Assembly: GCA_964391735.1 (NCBI GenBank)
Contig: CAYMNF010000004.1
Location: 1 to 64,000, forward strand
Length of the DNA stretch: 64,000 nt
Direction of reading: 5' to 3'
Origin: CAG-1031 sp964391735
GTDB lineage: Bacteria > Bacteroidota > Bacteroidia > Bacteroidales > Muribaculaceae
Part shown: positions 45,520 to 55,598 of the stretch, piece by piece
Layout: each line of letters starts with the position of its first letter
Numbering within the stretch: the first letter of the stretch is position 1
Translations under genes and position numbers: made by a program
Notes under the pieces: model-generated
What the model was told of the DNA's origin: nothing
The model's database searches: none
Seen by the model: only the letters and a program-made list of their open reading frames with translations

Positions 45520-48353
45520 TTGCTGCCAAGTTTTGTGGCCTGTAACTCTTCACGCAGGTACTTTGCTGTCGGTGAGTCAGTTTTCGCTATCTCCTCAGGG
45601 GTTCCGGTGGCTATTATGCGGCCTCCGTTTCGTCCCCCTCCCGGGCCCATGTCAATGATATGGTCGGCAACCTTAAGCACATCAAGGTTATGCTCGATAA
45701 CCAATACTGTGTTGCCGCGGTCAACAAGCCGATTGAAAAGGGTTACAAGCGTGTTGACATCCTCAAAATGTAGGCCCGTGGTGGGCTCGTCAAGGATGAA
45801 GAGGGTCTTTCCTGTATCTCGCTTAGCCAATTCGGTAGCCAATTTTACACGCTGATTTTCCCCGCCTGAAAGTGTTGACGAGGGTTGACCCAATTTGATG
45901 TATCCCAGACCCACTGACTGCAGGGTCTGCAGTTTGCGGGAAATGTTGGGTATCGCTTTGAAGAACTCCACCGCCGTGTCAATGGTCATGTCCAGCACAT
46001 CGGCTATGGATTTCCCTTTGTACCGCACCTCAAGTGTCTCGCGGTTATAGCGTTTGCCGTGGCAGGTCTCGCACGGTACCAACACATCGGGCAGAAAGTT
46101 CATCTCTATGGTCTTGTATCCGTTGCCGCTGCACGTCTCGCATCTGCCGCCACCAACGTTGAATGAGAATCGCCCCGGCTTGTAGCCGCGAATCTTTGCC
46201 TCGGGCAGATTCACAAACAGGTTGCGTATCTCGGTAAACAAGCCTGTATACGTCGCCGGGTTGGAACGGGGGGTGCGTCCCAAGGGTGACTGGTCAACGG
46301 TAACCACCTTATCTATATTCTCCATCCCCGTAATCTCTTTATAGGGCAATGGGTCCTTGCGGCTGTGGTACAATGATGACCCGAGGATTGGGCGTAAAGT
46401 GCCGTTTATAAGGGAGGATTTCCCCGAGCCGCTGACCCCGGCCACGCATGTCAGGGTGCCCAACGGTATGTCAAGGGTAACATCCTGCAAGTTATGCCCG
46501 GTGGCTCCGCGTAATATCAGGTGCTTCCCGTTGCCGGGACGGCGATGGACAGGCAGGATGACGTCGCGCTTGCGGGCAAGATACTCAGCCGTGAGGGTGT
46601 CACTCTTAAGCATCCCCGCTGCATCCCCGCTGTACACAACATATCCGCCCTTGCGACCTGCACCCGGCCCGATGTCGACAATATAGTCTGACTCCTCCAT
46701 TATTTCGCGGTCATGTTCTACCACAATAACGGTGTTCTGCGCGTCTCGCAGCCCCTTCAGTGAGGTAATCAACCGGGTGTTATCCTTGGGGTGCAGACCT
46801 ATTGACGGCTCGTCAAGGATATACAGCACATTAACCAATCGGCTACCCAATTGGGTCGCTAACCTGATACGCTGGCTCTCACCTCCCGACAGACCCGCCG
46901 TCTGTCGGTTGAGCGACAAATAGTCAAGTCCAACACCTTTCAGGAACTCCAGGCGCGACCGCACCTCTTTCAATATCTCGGCGGCAATAACCTGTTGGCG
47001 ATGGGTCATGTGCGACTCAACGGTGTTAACCCACTCTAACAGGTCGCCGATGTCCAGACGGCTTAGGTCTGCGATATTCTTCCCGTCGATAAAGTAGTGC
47101 AGGGCCTCCTTGTTCAGGCGGTCGCCGTGGCACTCGGGGCAAACCTCATGTTTGAACAGGGCATTTGCCTTGGCTTTTGAGCGCGTTGTGCCTTCTGCCT
47201 CCTCTTCCTCCCTTTTCTCCTCGATTATCTTCATCACCCCCTCGTATGGACCCATCAGGGAACTGAAGATGCTGTCTTGCCGGTGTGGGAGGTGTTCGGT
47301 GGTGCCATAGAGCACCTCATGCAACGCCTCGGGGGTAAGCTCCTCTATCGGCGTTTTCAGGGTGGCCTGGTGTCGTTGCAGCACGCAGCCTATCTGCCAG
47401 AACAGTTTTGTCCCTTTCTCTTTCCCAATAGGTACGATGCCACCCTCGGCAATTGACTTGCTGCGGTCAGGGATTATCTTGTCAATATCCACAACCGTAA
47501 TGTAACCCAAGCCGTTGCACCGCTTGCAGGCTCCCTGAGGGGAGTTAAACGAGAAGTTGGCAGGGGAGGGCTCGCGATAACTGAGCCCCGTCTCCGGGTC
47601 CATCTGGTTGCGGCTGTAGTAGGTGGGTGTGTTTGTCTCGGCATCATACACTATCACCTGCCCGTCACCGCGGTCCATGGCCGTGGTGATGGACTCAGCC
47701 AGGCGCTTCTCCATGTCCGGGCCTACCTTCAGGCGGTCAACAACAAGGTCTATATTATGTGTCTTGTATCGGTCAAGCCTAATGTCGTCATTCAGGTCTC
47801 GAATCTCACCGTCAACCAGCACCGAGATGAACCCCTGCTTGCGCAGAGTCGTAAAGAGATCCCGGTATATACCTTTGCGACCTTTAACAAGGGGTGCCAT
47901 CAGGTATATTTTGCGCCCGCCATGCCGTTCTTGCACCAACTGCAGTATTTCTTTAAGCGTATACGCCACCATGGGTTTCCCCGTCAGGTAGCTCACGGCC
48001 TCGCCGGCACGGGCATACAGCAGGCGCAGAAAGTCGTAGACCTCAGTGGTAGTACCCACGGTTGAACGCGGGTTGCGGTTTACCGTTTTCTGTTCAATGG
48101 CGATGACCGGGGACAACCCGGTGATGTTGTCAACGTCAGGGCGCTCAAGGTTGCCCAACATATTCCGCACGTATGACGAGAAGGTCTCGATGTATCGTCT
48201 CTGTCCCTCGGCATGTATGGTGTCAAAGGCCAATGAGGATTTCCCCGAGCCTGATAGCCCGGTGATTACCGTCAGTGTCCCGTGCGGGATTGTTACGTCG
48301 ATATTCTTTAAATTGTGTACCCGTGCGCCTTCAACCTTTAACTCACGTGCCAT
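45516..48353 (-). CDS. uvrA: Excinuclease ABC subunit A
   Basis: 945 residues, normal length. Two ABC-type ATPase modules: GLSGSGKSSLAFDTI (near 33) and GVSGSGKSSLINGTL (near 640) with LSGGESQRIRLATQL and LSGGENQRVKLATEL. Zinc fingers are CPECHGDRLNKEAL (partial pair with upstream Cys) and CETCSGNGYKTIEMNFLPDV...CETCHGKRY. UvrA finds lesions and loads UvrB in nucleotide excision repair. It lies 17 nt after the lytic transglycosylase and overlaps the GNAT gene. Confidence 0.97.
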   Translation of the reverse strand: MARELKVEGARVHNLKNIDVTIPHGTLTVITGLSGSGKSSLAFDTIHAEGQRRYIETFSSYVRNMLGNLERPDVDNITGLSPVIAIEQKTVNRNPRSTVGTTTEVYDFLRLLYARAGEAVSYLTGKPMVAYTLKEILQLVQERHGGRKIYLMAPLVKGRKGIYRDLFTTLRKQGFISVLVDGEIRDLNDDIRLDRYKTHNIDLVVDRLKVGPDMEKRLAESITTAMDRGDGQVIVYDAETNTPTYYSRNQMDPETGLSYREPSPANFSFNSPQGACKRCNGLGYITVVDIDKIIPDRSKSIAEGGIVPIGKEKGTKLFWQIGCVLQRHQATLKTPIEELTPEALHEVLYGTTEHLPHRQDSIFSSLMGPYEGVMKIIEEKREEEEAEGTTRSKAKANALFKHEVCPECHGDRLNKEALHYFIDGKNIADLSRLDIGDLLEWVNTVESHMTHRQQVIAAEILKEVRSRLEFLKGVGLDYLSLNRQTAGLSGGESQRIRLATQLGSRLVNVLYILDEPSIGLHPKDNTRLITSLKGLRDAQNTVIVVEHDREIMEESDYIVDIGPGAGRKGGYVVYSGDAAGMLKSDTLTAEYLARKRDVILPVHRRPGNGKHLILRGATGHNLQDVTLDIPLGTLTCVAGVSGSGKSSLINGTLRPILGSSLYHSRKDPLPYKEITGMENIDKVVTVDQSPLGRTPRSNPATYTGLFTEIRNLFVNLPEAKIRGYKPGRFSFNVGGGRCETCSGNGYKTIEMNFLPDVLVPCETCHGKRYNRETLEVRYKGKSIADVLDMTIDTAVEFFKAIPNISRKLQTLQSVGLGYIKLGQPSSTLSGGENQRVKLATELAKRDTGKTLFILDEPTTGLHFEDVNTLVTLFNRLVDRGNTVLVIEHNLDVLKVADHIIDMGPGGGRNGGRIIATGTPEEIAKTDSPTAKYLREELQATKLGSK

Positions 48354-48370
48354 AGTACTTCCTTTGGATG

Positions 48371-49339
48371 TTATTTTCGTTGCAAGGACTCTTGTGTGGG
48401 AATCTGTACCTTATAGGTCTTGCCGTTGGGATTGGGGAGGGATTTGTTGCGTATCCACGGGTTATGCAGTCGCAGCAAGTAATAGCTGGTACCGTTATCC
48501 TTGGCCCACTGTATCCAGTCATTGACAGGCTCTTTCACTTCAACGGTGCGATACTCAAGCTCGGGATACATCTGCTCTTCACGCAGGTTAAAACCATACT
48601 TTTCAGGCTCCTCCATCAGCAATTTTGTTGCCAAAAGTCGGAACATATACCGCATTGTCTCCTGCGGCAACCACAGGTCAAAGGCGGTTGACTGACCCTG
48701 GGCGGCAAGGTCGCGGGATATGCGCCCCTGGCCGGCATTGTAGGCTGCCGCGGCACTCTCCCAGTTGCCGAATTTATTGTGGGATTGCTTTAGGTAACGG
48801 CAGGCGGCCTCGGTGGATTTCTCGGGGTCCATGCGCTCGTCAACATACTCATTCACCTCAAGCCCATACTGCCTGCCGGTGTCGGGCATAAACTGCCACA
48901 GCCCGGCGGCTTTGGCGGGCGAAACTGCCGTGGGGTTAAGCGTGCTTTCAATACATGCCAGATACAGCAAATCCCTCGGCACACCGTTTTTCTCCAATAT
49001 CGCCCCTAATTTGGGAAAATACCGGTGGGCGCGCTTCATCTGCAAAAGGGTATTGCCGTGGGTATACATCAGGGAGGTCAGTTCGCGGTCAAGGCGCTCA
49101 ACCTTGTCATAGTCATCAATTGCTATGGTCTCACCGCCAAAAACAATCTCGCGCGGTATCTCAGGGTTCACAACGTATGCCACACCAACGGGTGGGGTGG
49201 TATACACCGGTACCTGAACCTCCTGCACTACTACGACAGGGTTCTCGGTGGCTTCCTCCTTTTTCTTTTTCTTACGTGCGTGGGCCGGGACAATCATGCC
49301 GGCAACCAGCAGGGCTACCAGCCCGATGCGATATTTCAT
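48371..49339 (-). CDS. Lytic transglycosylase, MltD-like
   Basis: 322 residues from the ATG at 49339 (MKYRIGLVALLVAGMIVPAHA, signal). A short Lys-rich run (ARKKKKKEE) follows. The SLT catalytic core contains LLYLACIESTLNPTAVSPAKAAGLWQFMPDTGRQYGL with the catalytic Glu in CIES, and AAAAYNAGQGRISR. The enzyme cleaves MurNAc-GlcNAc bonds with 1,6-anhydro formation. The protein ends in a shorter tail without recognisable LysM repeats, unlike E. coli MltD. It lies between a lipoprotein gene and uvrA. Confidence 0.92.
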   Translation of the reverse strand: MKYRIGLVALLVAGMIVPAHARKKKKKEEATENPVVVVQEVQVPVYTTPPVGVAYVVNPEIPREIVFGGETIAIDDYDKVERLDRELTSLMYTHGNTLLQMKRAHRYFPKLGAILEKNGVPRDLLYLACIESTLNPTAVSPAKAAGLWQFMPDTGRQYGLEVNEYVDERMDPEKSTEAACRYLKQSHNKFGNWESAAAAYNAGQGRISRDLAAQGQSTAFDLWLPQETMRYMFRLLATKLLMEEPEKYGFNLREEQMYPELEYRTVEVKEPVNDWIQWAKDNGTSYYLLRLHNPWIRNKSLPNPNGKTYKVQIPTQESLQRK

Positions 49340-49394
49340 TAATTCTTTATTCTTGAAAATTATGGGTGTCGTATTTTTAAACACCCTTGGCGTG

Positions 49395-50174
49395 TTAATG
49401 TTTGGGCACGGTGTCACTGACGGTTTGCGCCGCCTGCAACTTGGCCGTTTCAATAATATGCTCCATGCGTGTGCGCTGCGCTGCCAACCTCAGCAGGGTA
49501 GTCTCAGCCTCACTCAGTATGTATGCGTTGGACAATGCGCGGCATCTGTCGGCTCCCAACGGTTTCCCGTTCAGCAGTATCTCTGCCCCAGGATTCGTGG
49601 CGGCAAGCGCGGCAACACTGTTGGCCCGGTCGCCCATAACCGTTATTGTGCGGCGAGGCCCGTCGGTGTTGTTCAGATACTCATCCTTGGGGACAGGAAT
49701 AAGAATGTCCTCCTCCCCGGGGGCTGAAAAGGTCATGGAGGCGGGATTGCCGTCGGTGTGAAGAACAAGGTACAGAACCTTTTGGGGGCTGAGGCGCACA
49801 CTCATGGCATCATCTGTGGTTGAGGGAGAAACTACATAATACCCTTCAATCTCATTGTTCACCCATCGGAGGCTGCGGGACAATGAGTCGCGCATTATCC
49901 CGGTCTCGATTATCAGGGAGTCGGTGATGGCAAGCGAGTCGCTATACAGCCCTTCAAGGGCCCTTGAACGCAAAAAGTTTGCACGCTTGCGCAGGGCCAA
50001 CTCGTTGGGGAAAGCCGAGTTGAGGGAGTCAATCAACGTCAAGGCTTCCTTGTATTGTCGCGCCGAGATGGCTTTGTCGGCTTCGGCAAAAAGACGGTCA
50101 GACGCCGGGTCATGTCCCCCGCCACAGGCGGTGAGCAAAAGGGGAATTATGAGGAAATAGAAGAAATATTTCAT
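49395..50174 (-). CDS. Lipoprotein of unknown function
   Basis: 259 residues with lipobox LLLTAC (MKYFFYFLIIPLLLTAC). Residues about 30-75 form helical TPR-like segments (ADKAISARQYKEALTLIDSL). The rest is mixed with a hydrophobic core and a helical end (AETTLLRLAAQRTRMEHI). No family is named with confidence. It lies 6 nt after relA and 55 nt before the lytic transglycosylase on the same strand, so it is part of that transcript and probably envelope-associated. Confidence 0.7.
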   Translation of the reverse strand: MKYFFYFLIIPLLLTACGGGHDPASDRLFAEADKAISARQYKEALTLIDSLNSAFPNELALRKRANFLRSRALEGLYSDSLAITDSLIIETGIMRDSLSRSLRWVNNEIEGYYVVSPSTTDDAMSVRLSPQKVLYLVLHTDGNPASMTFSAPGEEDILIPVPKDEYLNNTDGPRRTITVMGDRANSVAALAATNPGAEILLNGKPLGADRCRALSNAYILSEAETTLLRLAAQRTRMEHIIETAKLQAAQTVSDTVPKH

Positions 50175-50180
50175 GTTTAA

Positions 50181-52391
50181 TCAATTGCGGGATACGTCTT
50201 TAACCCCTTTTACGGTTCTTAATTTTTTGATAAGGTTATTCAGGGCCTCGGTGTCTGAAATGCCAACTCCCAAATATCCGCGAAATATGCCGTTATCAGA
50301 GTCAATGCTGATGCTTCGCAGGCTTACATTCGGCTCCTTGTTAATAAGCGAGGTGATATTGGTGACGATACCGATGTCATCCTGACCCAAAATTGACAGC
50401 ATAGCCGGGAATTGCTCACCCTGTTTGCCGGCCCAACGTGTGGCGATAAGTCGGTTGGGGTAGCGCCGACGGATATCCTGAGCATTGGGGCAATCGCAGC
50501 GGTGAATCTTTATCACCCCTTCGCCCGAGACAAAGCCGAAGACATTGTCGCCGTATATAGGGTGGCAGCATTTGGCAAGGCGATAGTTGATGCCCTTGAT
50601 GTTGTCGCCGATAACTATCGAGGGCCCTCCCGAGGTGTTGTCTGTAATCTCTTGCTCCGGAAGCTTGAAACCGTCAGCCGAGACTTTCTCGGCCTGCTGT
50701 GACAGCTTCTCTGACAATTCCTCATACTGCTCAAGCACGTTCACAACATCCAACTGGCGGTTGCCCAGGGCGGCATAGAAACCGGTCACTGTTTTGTGTC
50801 CCAACTGCTTTATGAGTTTCATCAGGGTGGCGTCCACAAGCTCAATCTTGCGGTTTTTGGCACGCCGTGTCAGCAACTCGCGGCCCAGTTCGGCATCGCG
50901 CTTGGCGGACTCGTTCAGCGCCTGCCTGATTTTTGTACGGGCCTTGCCGGTGCATACAATATTCAGCCAGTCCTGTTTGGGTACCTGTGTTGACGAGCTC
51001 AGAATCTCAACGGTGTCGCCGCTGCGAAGCTTGAAGTTGATCTTGCGGTTGCGCCCGTTCACCTTTCCACCCGTACAGTGTGCGCCAAGGTTGGTGTGTA
51101 TTGTAAAGGCAAGGTCCAAAACGGTGGCTCCCAACGGCAATTTGAAGAGGTCCCCTTTGGGGGTGAAGACAAACACCTCTTTGTTGTAGATGTCCATCTT
51201 CATGTTCTTCATCAGGTCTAAGGGGCCCTCGGCGTCACTCTCAAGGATGTCCCTGACGTTGTTCATCCAGGTGTCAAGATTCCCTTCGCTTTTCAGGCCC
51301 TTGTACTTCCAGTGCGCGGCAAGACCTTTCTCGGCGATGAGGTCCATGCGACGGGTGCGTATCTGCACCTCAACCCAATTGCCCTGCGGCCCTTGCACGG
51401 TTATGTGCAGGCTCTCATACCCGTTGCTCTTGGGGTTTGACAGCCAGTCCTTCATGCGTTTTGGGTTGGGGGTATACATATCGGTTACCACCGAGTAAAC
51501 ATTCCAACAGGCTTCAGCCTCATCCTTCTCGGGAACATCCAGTATAATGCGTATGGCAAACAGGTCATACACATCCTTCAGCTCTACCTGCTGCCGGCGC
51601 AGCTTATTCCAAATGGAATATATACTTTTTGTCCTCCCCTTGATGGTGAAGTCAAGCCCCAACTCCTGTATGCGCTCACGCACGGGTTTTATAAACGCAT
51701 CGATATACTCGTCGCGGCTCTTTTTCTTCTCGTTGAGGCCACGAGCAATGCGGGTATAAATGTCGCGGTTGCTATATTTCAGTGACAGGTCCTCAAGCTC
51801 GCTCTTTATCTTGTACAGGCCCAGACGGTGGGCGAGGGGAGCATACAGATATTGTGCCTCGGTGGCAACCTCACGCACAAACTCCTCATCGGGATAGTGA
51901 TTTATGGCCCGCAACAGTGCCTGCCGGTCAACAATCATTATCATTATAACGCGCACATCCTCGGCAAAGGTCAGCAGCAGGTTGCGGAAGTTCTCGTTCT
52001 TCACCACCCGGCTTTGGTGTCCATACAGGCTGAAGATTTTCTTGTGTCCGCGCACAAGCCTGCCCACATCCTCGCCCCACAGGGCGGTAACCTCGTCAAT
52101 GCCGATAAGCTCAGCCTCAACGGGCAATGACAGCAACACGGTGAGAACCAGATGTCGGTCGGGCGAAATCATTTCGCACACCAGCCGGGCAGTGCGCAGC
52201 GCGTGCATCACCGGGTGGATACCGGGGTGGCGTGCCTGTATCTTGCCCCCTGCCACGCCCTCGCTTATCAGTTGGCGCAACTTGGATGCATCTCCCGGCT
52301 CTATAACCCCCGCCACATCATGCAGCAATGCCCGGTACAGGCGGGGCAACTCTTGCGCTTCTTCCTTACTCAGCGTGTTGACATCAACCAT
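50181..52391 (-). CDS. relA: (p)ppGpp synthetase, RelA-type with degenerate hydrolase domain
   Basis: 736 residues. The N-terminal HD-like region (about 20-190) keeps the fold but the metal-binding HD pair is replaced (LLSLPVEAE where active enzymes have LLHDVVED), so hydrolysis is probably lost. The synthetase domain (about 240-365) is intact: TIKGRTKSIYSIWNKL, DVYDLFAIRII, SNGYESLHITVQGPQGN, EVQIRTRRMD. TGS (VFTPKGDLFKLPLGATVLDLAF, near 405), a Cys/His-rich region (KCCHPIYGDNVFGF...HRCDCPN) and a C-terminal ACT domain follow. It makes the alarmone that drives the stringent response. First gene of the train to uvrA. Confidence 0.93.
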   Translation of the reverse strand: MVDVNTLSKEEAQELPRLYRALLHDVAGVIEPGDASKLRQLISEGVAGGKIQARHPGIHPVMHALRTARLVCEMISPDRHLVLTVLLSLPVEAELIGIDEVTALWGEDVGRLVRGHKKIFSLYGHQSRVVKNENFRNLLLTFAEDVRVIMIMIVDRQALLRAINHYPDEEFVREVATEAQYLYAPLAHRLGLYKIKSELEDLSLKYSNRDIYTRIARGLNEKKKSRDEYIDAFIKPVRERIQELGLDFTIKGRTKSIYSIWNKLRRQQVELKDVYDLFAIRIILDVPEKDEAEACWNVYSVVTDMYTPNPKRMKDWLSNPKSNGYESLHITVQGPQGNWVEVQIRTRRMDLIAEKGLAAHWKYKGLKSEGNLDTWMNNVRDILESDAEGPLDLMKNMKMDIYNKEVFVFTPKGDLFKLPLGATVLDLAFTIHTNLGAHCTGGKVNGRNRKINFKLRSGDTVEILSSSTQVPKQDWLNIVCTGKARTKIRQALNESAKRDAELGRELLTRRAKNRKIELVDATLMKLIKQLGHKTVTGFYAALGNRQLDVVNVLEQYEELSEKLSQQAEKVSADGFKLPEQEITDNTSGGPSIVIGDNIKGINYRLAKCCHPIYGDNVFGFVSGEGVIKIHRCDCPNAQDIRRRYPNRLIATRWAGKQGEQFPAMLSILGQDDIGIVTNITSLINKEPNVSLRSISIDSDNGIFRGYLGVGISDTEALNNLIKKLRTVKGVKDVSRN

Positions 52392-52412
52392 TGTAATTCA
52401 CTTTTCAATTTA

Positions 52413-52420
52413 CAAAGATA
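52413..52420 (-). promoter_or_regulatory. Likely -7 element for relA
   Basis: TATCTTTG on the minus strand, 22 nt before the start codon. A TTTG lies only 14 nt upstream and the position at 20 nt carries TTTC, so the match is partial. Confidence 0.5.
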
Positions 52421-52443
52421 ACAAATTTGCCGGACAAAAGAAA

Positions 52444-52477
52444 GGGGCCGTGTCGCTTTATTTTTCGACACGGCCCC
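52444..52477 (-). terminator. Terminator of the two large secreted protein genes
   Basis: A perfect 12-bp stem GGGGCCGTGTCG (52444-52455) with CGACACGGCCCC (52466-52477) and a 10-nt T-rich loop. On the minus strand it is followed by TTTCTTTT. It separates the secreted-protein pair from relA. Confidence 0.9.
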
Positions 52478-52527
52478 CGTTTTCTCAGGTTTCAGGCACC
52501 GAGGGTGCCCGGTCTATAAGCCTATTT

Positions 52528-55500
52528 TTACAACTCTACAGCCCGCTCGATCGCTGCCGGGCCATAAAGCACTACCATGCGATATTTTCCTGGTTTCATG
52601 TCTGAAATGTCTATGCGCATCGGCGATACATAGTTTACAGCCTTCTGCACCTTCTTCCCTTTCTTGTCATAGAAGATGACACGGGCAGGGGTCTGGTCGG
52701 GCAGGGTGAGGCGTATCGAGCTGTGGTCCTGGGCAAAGGTCACACGCATGCTCTCAAGTGCACGTGCGTGGTTGATGTGCATCGTGTAGTCCTCGGTGGG
52801 CACATAGCGTACATCCACCTTCAGGGTATTGCCTTTGACGTTGGTGGGGCGCACATACACCGAGTGGCGTGACCCGGGCTCACACTTCGACAGGTCAACC
52901 GTCAGGTTCACGGCCTGCAGCTTGTTGTGGAAGTCAAGCGACATGTTGTGCATGGTGAAAGCAACCTCAACAGGGGTCTTGTCTGCTGACTCAAGTTTCA
53001 TCAGGTAACCTTTCAGGCCCTCGACGTGCGGCATGGTGGGGGCTACCCACGGGTCGGCATCCGGGTCTGTGGCACGTACCTCGGTGTCATAGGCGCGCAA
53101 CAGATAGGTGTTGTTGATGCCCTCTTCGGTAGAATATGTAAACCCTTTTGCGGCAAGGTTGCTGATATTGCTGATGTCCAAGTCAGCCGGGAAAGCTATG
53201 TTGGTCCATTCGCCCGGAACAAACGTGTACCTCAGGGTCAGCTTCTCAACGTTCACAACGCCGTCCTTAACAACGGCCTGGCCGCAAGAACGGGCATCGC
53301 CATAAATCACCATGTCGCCGACGTGGCTACCTCCCTCAAGCTCAACAACAGCGTCTTTGGGGATGATAAGCGCCGGGGTCAGATGATAGGTGCATTGTGC
53401 AACCTCGGCAGGCAGGTAATATTTGTTACCGGGTGAGTAGGCTTCAATTACTATCTGGGCATCGGCTGACGGCAACTTGTGCACTGACAGGATGGTGTCA
53501 TTGACGATAGTGGCATACTCGCTGCCCCACTTGATGTTATAGAACAACGGGAGGCCGGCTGAGGTGCGGCCTTGCAAAGGCTCCTGGAAGGGGCGGAAGT
53601 TGGAGATGGCTACCTCATTATCCATGAGTATAGTCTGGCTCTCTTTGCCGGTGTCATCCTTGTAGTAGAGGCGGGGCGAACCCACGGCACCTACGCCGAA
53701 GAAGCCACCGCTACAGGTAACCTTCACCGTCTTGCCATTCTCGGCGGCACGCAGGGGGAAGTCCCAGCTACGGGTGTCGGTGAAGCCGATATTACCCGTG
53801 TTGAGGTATGCCTGCGACGTACCGTTGTACAGTGCGAACGACACATTACCCTCAATGAGGTTTGAGGCGTTTTTGTGACCGCTGACATCGGCGGCAAAGC
53901 GGGTGAACTCTGACAGGTTGATGACGGCCGGCTTGGTCTCCATGTAGCTGCCGACAGGCAGTGAGACGGCTGACTTATACGCGCCTTTGCCAAGCTGAAT
54001 GCCGTTGTTGCCGTTATATGATGCGTTGGCGTATGTACCTTTGCCAAGGTTCAGGTGGCTGGCATCAAGGTAAAGCACGGCCTCACGTCCTTCCATCAGG
54101 CGGCCGGTCACCACGGGGTCACCTTCAAACTTATAGCTGAGGGTGTAGATGGGCGCTGTGGTACCGATATTGCCCAACGGCAGGGCATACACATTGGGGA
54201 TGTGTGTGGCACAGTTGGCAAGGTCGCTGCCGCCGACAGTGATGGTGCGTGCAACGTTGCGCACACGGTGGTCGGCATACAGCGTCACTGTCAGCTGCTC
54301 AACGTTCTTGCGGTCAGCGTCGGCATATACATACATATAGGTCTCGCCGTTGCCGTTATCGCGAATGTCAAGGAAGTCAACCGTGGGGCCGAAGTTGAAA
54401 CTCCACGTCTGGGTCGATGAAGCCGGGCCATAGTGGTCGTTACCGAATGTAAATGCCTCAACCACCACCTCGCCGGTCTTGTCGCGCATGGGGCGCAAAA
54501 CGTTGCCGTCAAGTTCAGCGATTTCTGAACCCTGCAGAATGGTGTAGAAAACGGGGGTGTCACCCGTTGAGTAGGCACTCAACTCAATGTCGGGGTCGTC
54601 AGGCATAATTTTGCCACCGAGGGTCTCGAACACTATTGACTGGGCGGCCTTGGTGCTCGCCGGCACGGGGTAGTACAAGCGCAATGCACCCAAAACGGCA
54701 ATATTGTCGACACCGCCGTTATTTGACTGCAAACCTATGGTGTTGATGGGGTTGTTGGCCTGGGTGGCATCAAAGTAATAGGGGTTACCGGCATTTGTTA
54801 CGGCTTTCATGTTACCTTTCCAGCCGGTTTCGGCACCGTTCACGTTGAAGATGACACGGCCATTACCCGTTGAATTGCCTCCCGAAACATTGAAGGCCTG
54901 CAAACCGAATGTAAAGCGCACCGAGGTGAAGTCCACACCATGCTCGTTGCGCTTCTGCACATTCAGCGTGGCATTTTGCGTGCCGTTAGCCGTCGCGCGC
55001 AATGACATACCGTGCGGGTAGGTTGAGTTGCGGTGAATCTGCAACGGGCGGCCTGCATCGGCCGGGGTAACCGGGGTGTGGTTAACACCGGTCCAGGGAC
55101 GCGGGTTTGAGAACCAGGTAAAGTCGGCATCGCTGTTGGTGGCGTTGGCAAACTCCTTGGCTATGTCATCAGCCCAGACTGCACCCTGGGTGCATCCGAC
55201 ATTGTACATATCGGTTTTCAAAAAGGTGTCATCGTCAAGGGTTACCTCCAGGCTATAGTAGTAGTCGTCACCCTCAACATAGTCAAGGTCGGCTAAAATA
55301 TACTTGCCGCCATAGAGTTGGTAGGAGTCGGCTTTGGGAAAATCCAGACTCGTGGACATCTGGTAGCGACGCGTCACAACCGATTTTATCGTGCGTCCTT
55401 CAGGCATATCGGCCAACTCGGCCTTTATCATACCCACTGTTCCACCGCCCGATACGCCAAGAATCTTGATCTTTTGGGCCGACGCCCCAAGCGGCAACAC

Positions 55501-55554
55501 AAAGATTGCCGCAAGGAGGGTCGTTATCAGGGTTATATATTTTGGAGTCCTCAT
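52528..55554 (-). CDS. Large secreted NPCBM-like protein with C-terminal sorting-type domain
   Basis: 1008 residues. Signal peptide about 1-26 (ending PLGASAQ). Residues about 120-320 resemble the NPCBM/carbohydrate-binding module: a segment starting WFSNPRPWTGVN, then YPHGMSLRATANGTQNATL and VRFTFGLQAFNVSGG. A second similar module occupies about 480-650. The C-terminus (VRVTF-type strand, ITL/IRLTLPDQTPARVIFYDKKG ... GKYRMVVLYG) looks like a surface sorting domain. Substrate unknown; glycan binding is inference. It lies 44 nt after the giant LamG protein gene and shares its terminator, so the two are probably one operon. Confidence 0.75.
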   Translation of the reverse strand: MRTPKYITLITTLLAAIFVLPLGASAQKIKILGVSGGGTVGMIKAELADMPEGRTIKSVVTRRYQMSTSLDFPKADSYQLYGGKYILADLDYVEGDDYYYSLEVTLDDDTFLKTDMYNVGCTQGAVWADDIAKEFANATNSDADFTWFSNPRPWTGVNHTPVTPADAGRPLQIHRNSTYPHGMSLRATANGTQNATLNVQKRNEHGVDFTSVRFTFGLQAFNVSGGNSTGNGRVIFNVNGAETGWKGNMKAVTNAGNPYYFDATQANNPINTIGLQSNNGGVDNIAVLGALRLYYPVPASTKAAQSIVFETLGGKIMPDDPDIELSAYSTGDTPVFYTILQGSEIAELDGNVLRPMRDKTGEVVVEAFTFGNDHYGPASSTQTWSFNFGPTVDFLDIRDNGNGETYMYVYADADRKNVEQLTVTLYADHRVRNVARTITVGGSDLANCATHIPNVYALPLGNIGTTAPIYTLSYKFEGDPVVTGRLMEGREAVLYLDASHLNLGKGTYANASYNGNNGIQLGKGAYKSAVSLPVGSYMETKPAVINLSEFTRFAADVSGHKNASNLIEGNVSFALYNGTSQAYLNTGNIGFTDTRSWDFPLRAAENGKTVKVTCSGGFFGVGAVGSPRLYYKDDTGKESQTILMDNEVAISNFRPFQEPLQGRTSAGLPLFYNIKWGSEYATIVNDTILSVHKLPSADAQIVIEAYSPGNKYYLPAEVAQCTYHLTPALIIPKDAVVELEGGSHVGDMVIYGDARSCGQAVVKDGVVNVEKLTLRYTFVPGEWTNIAFPADLDISNISNLAAKGFTYSTEEGINNTYLLRAYDTEVRATDPDADPWVAPTMPHVEGLKGYLMKLESADKTPVEVAFTMHNMSLDFHNKLQAVNLTVDLSKCEPGSRHSVYVRPTNVKGNTLKVDVRYVPTEDYTMHINHARALESMRVTFAQDHSSIRLTLPDQTPARVIFYDKKGKKVQKAVNYVSPMRIDISDMKPGKYRMVVLYGPAAIERAVEL

Positions 55555-55598
55555 TGTCTTTAAGTAACTCAGTATTGTGTTAATAATTGGATTGACTG

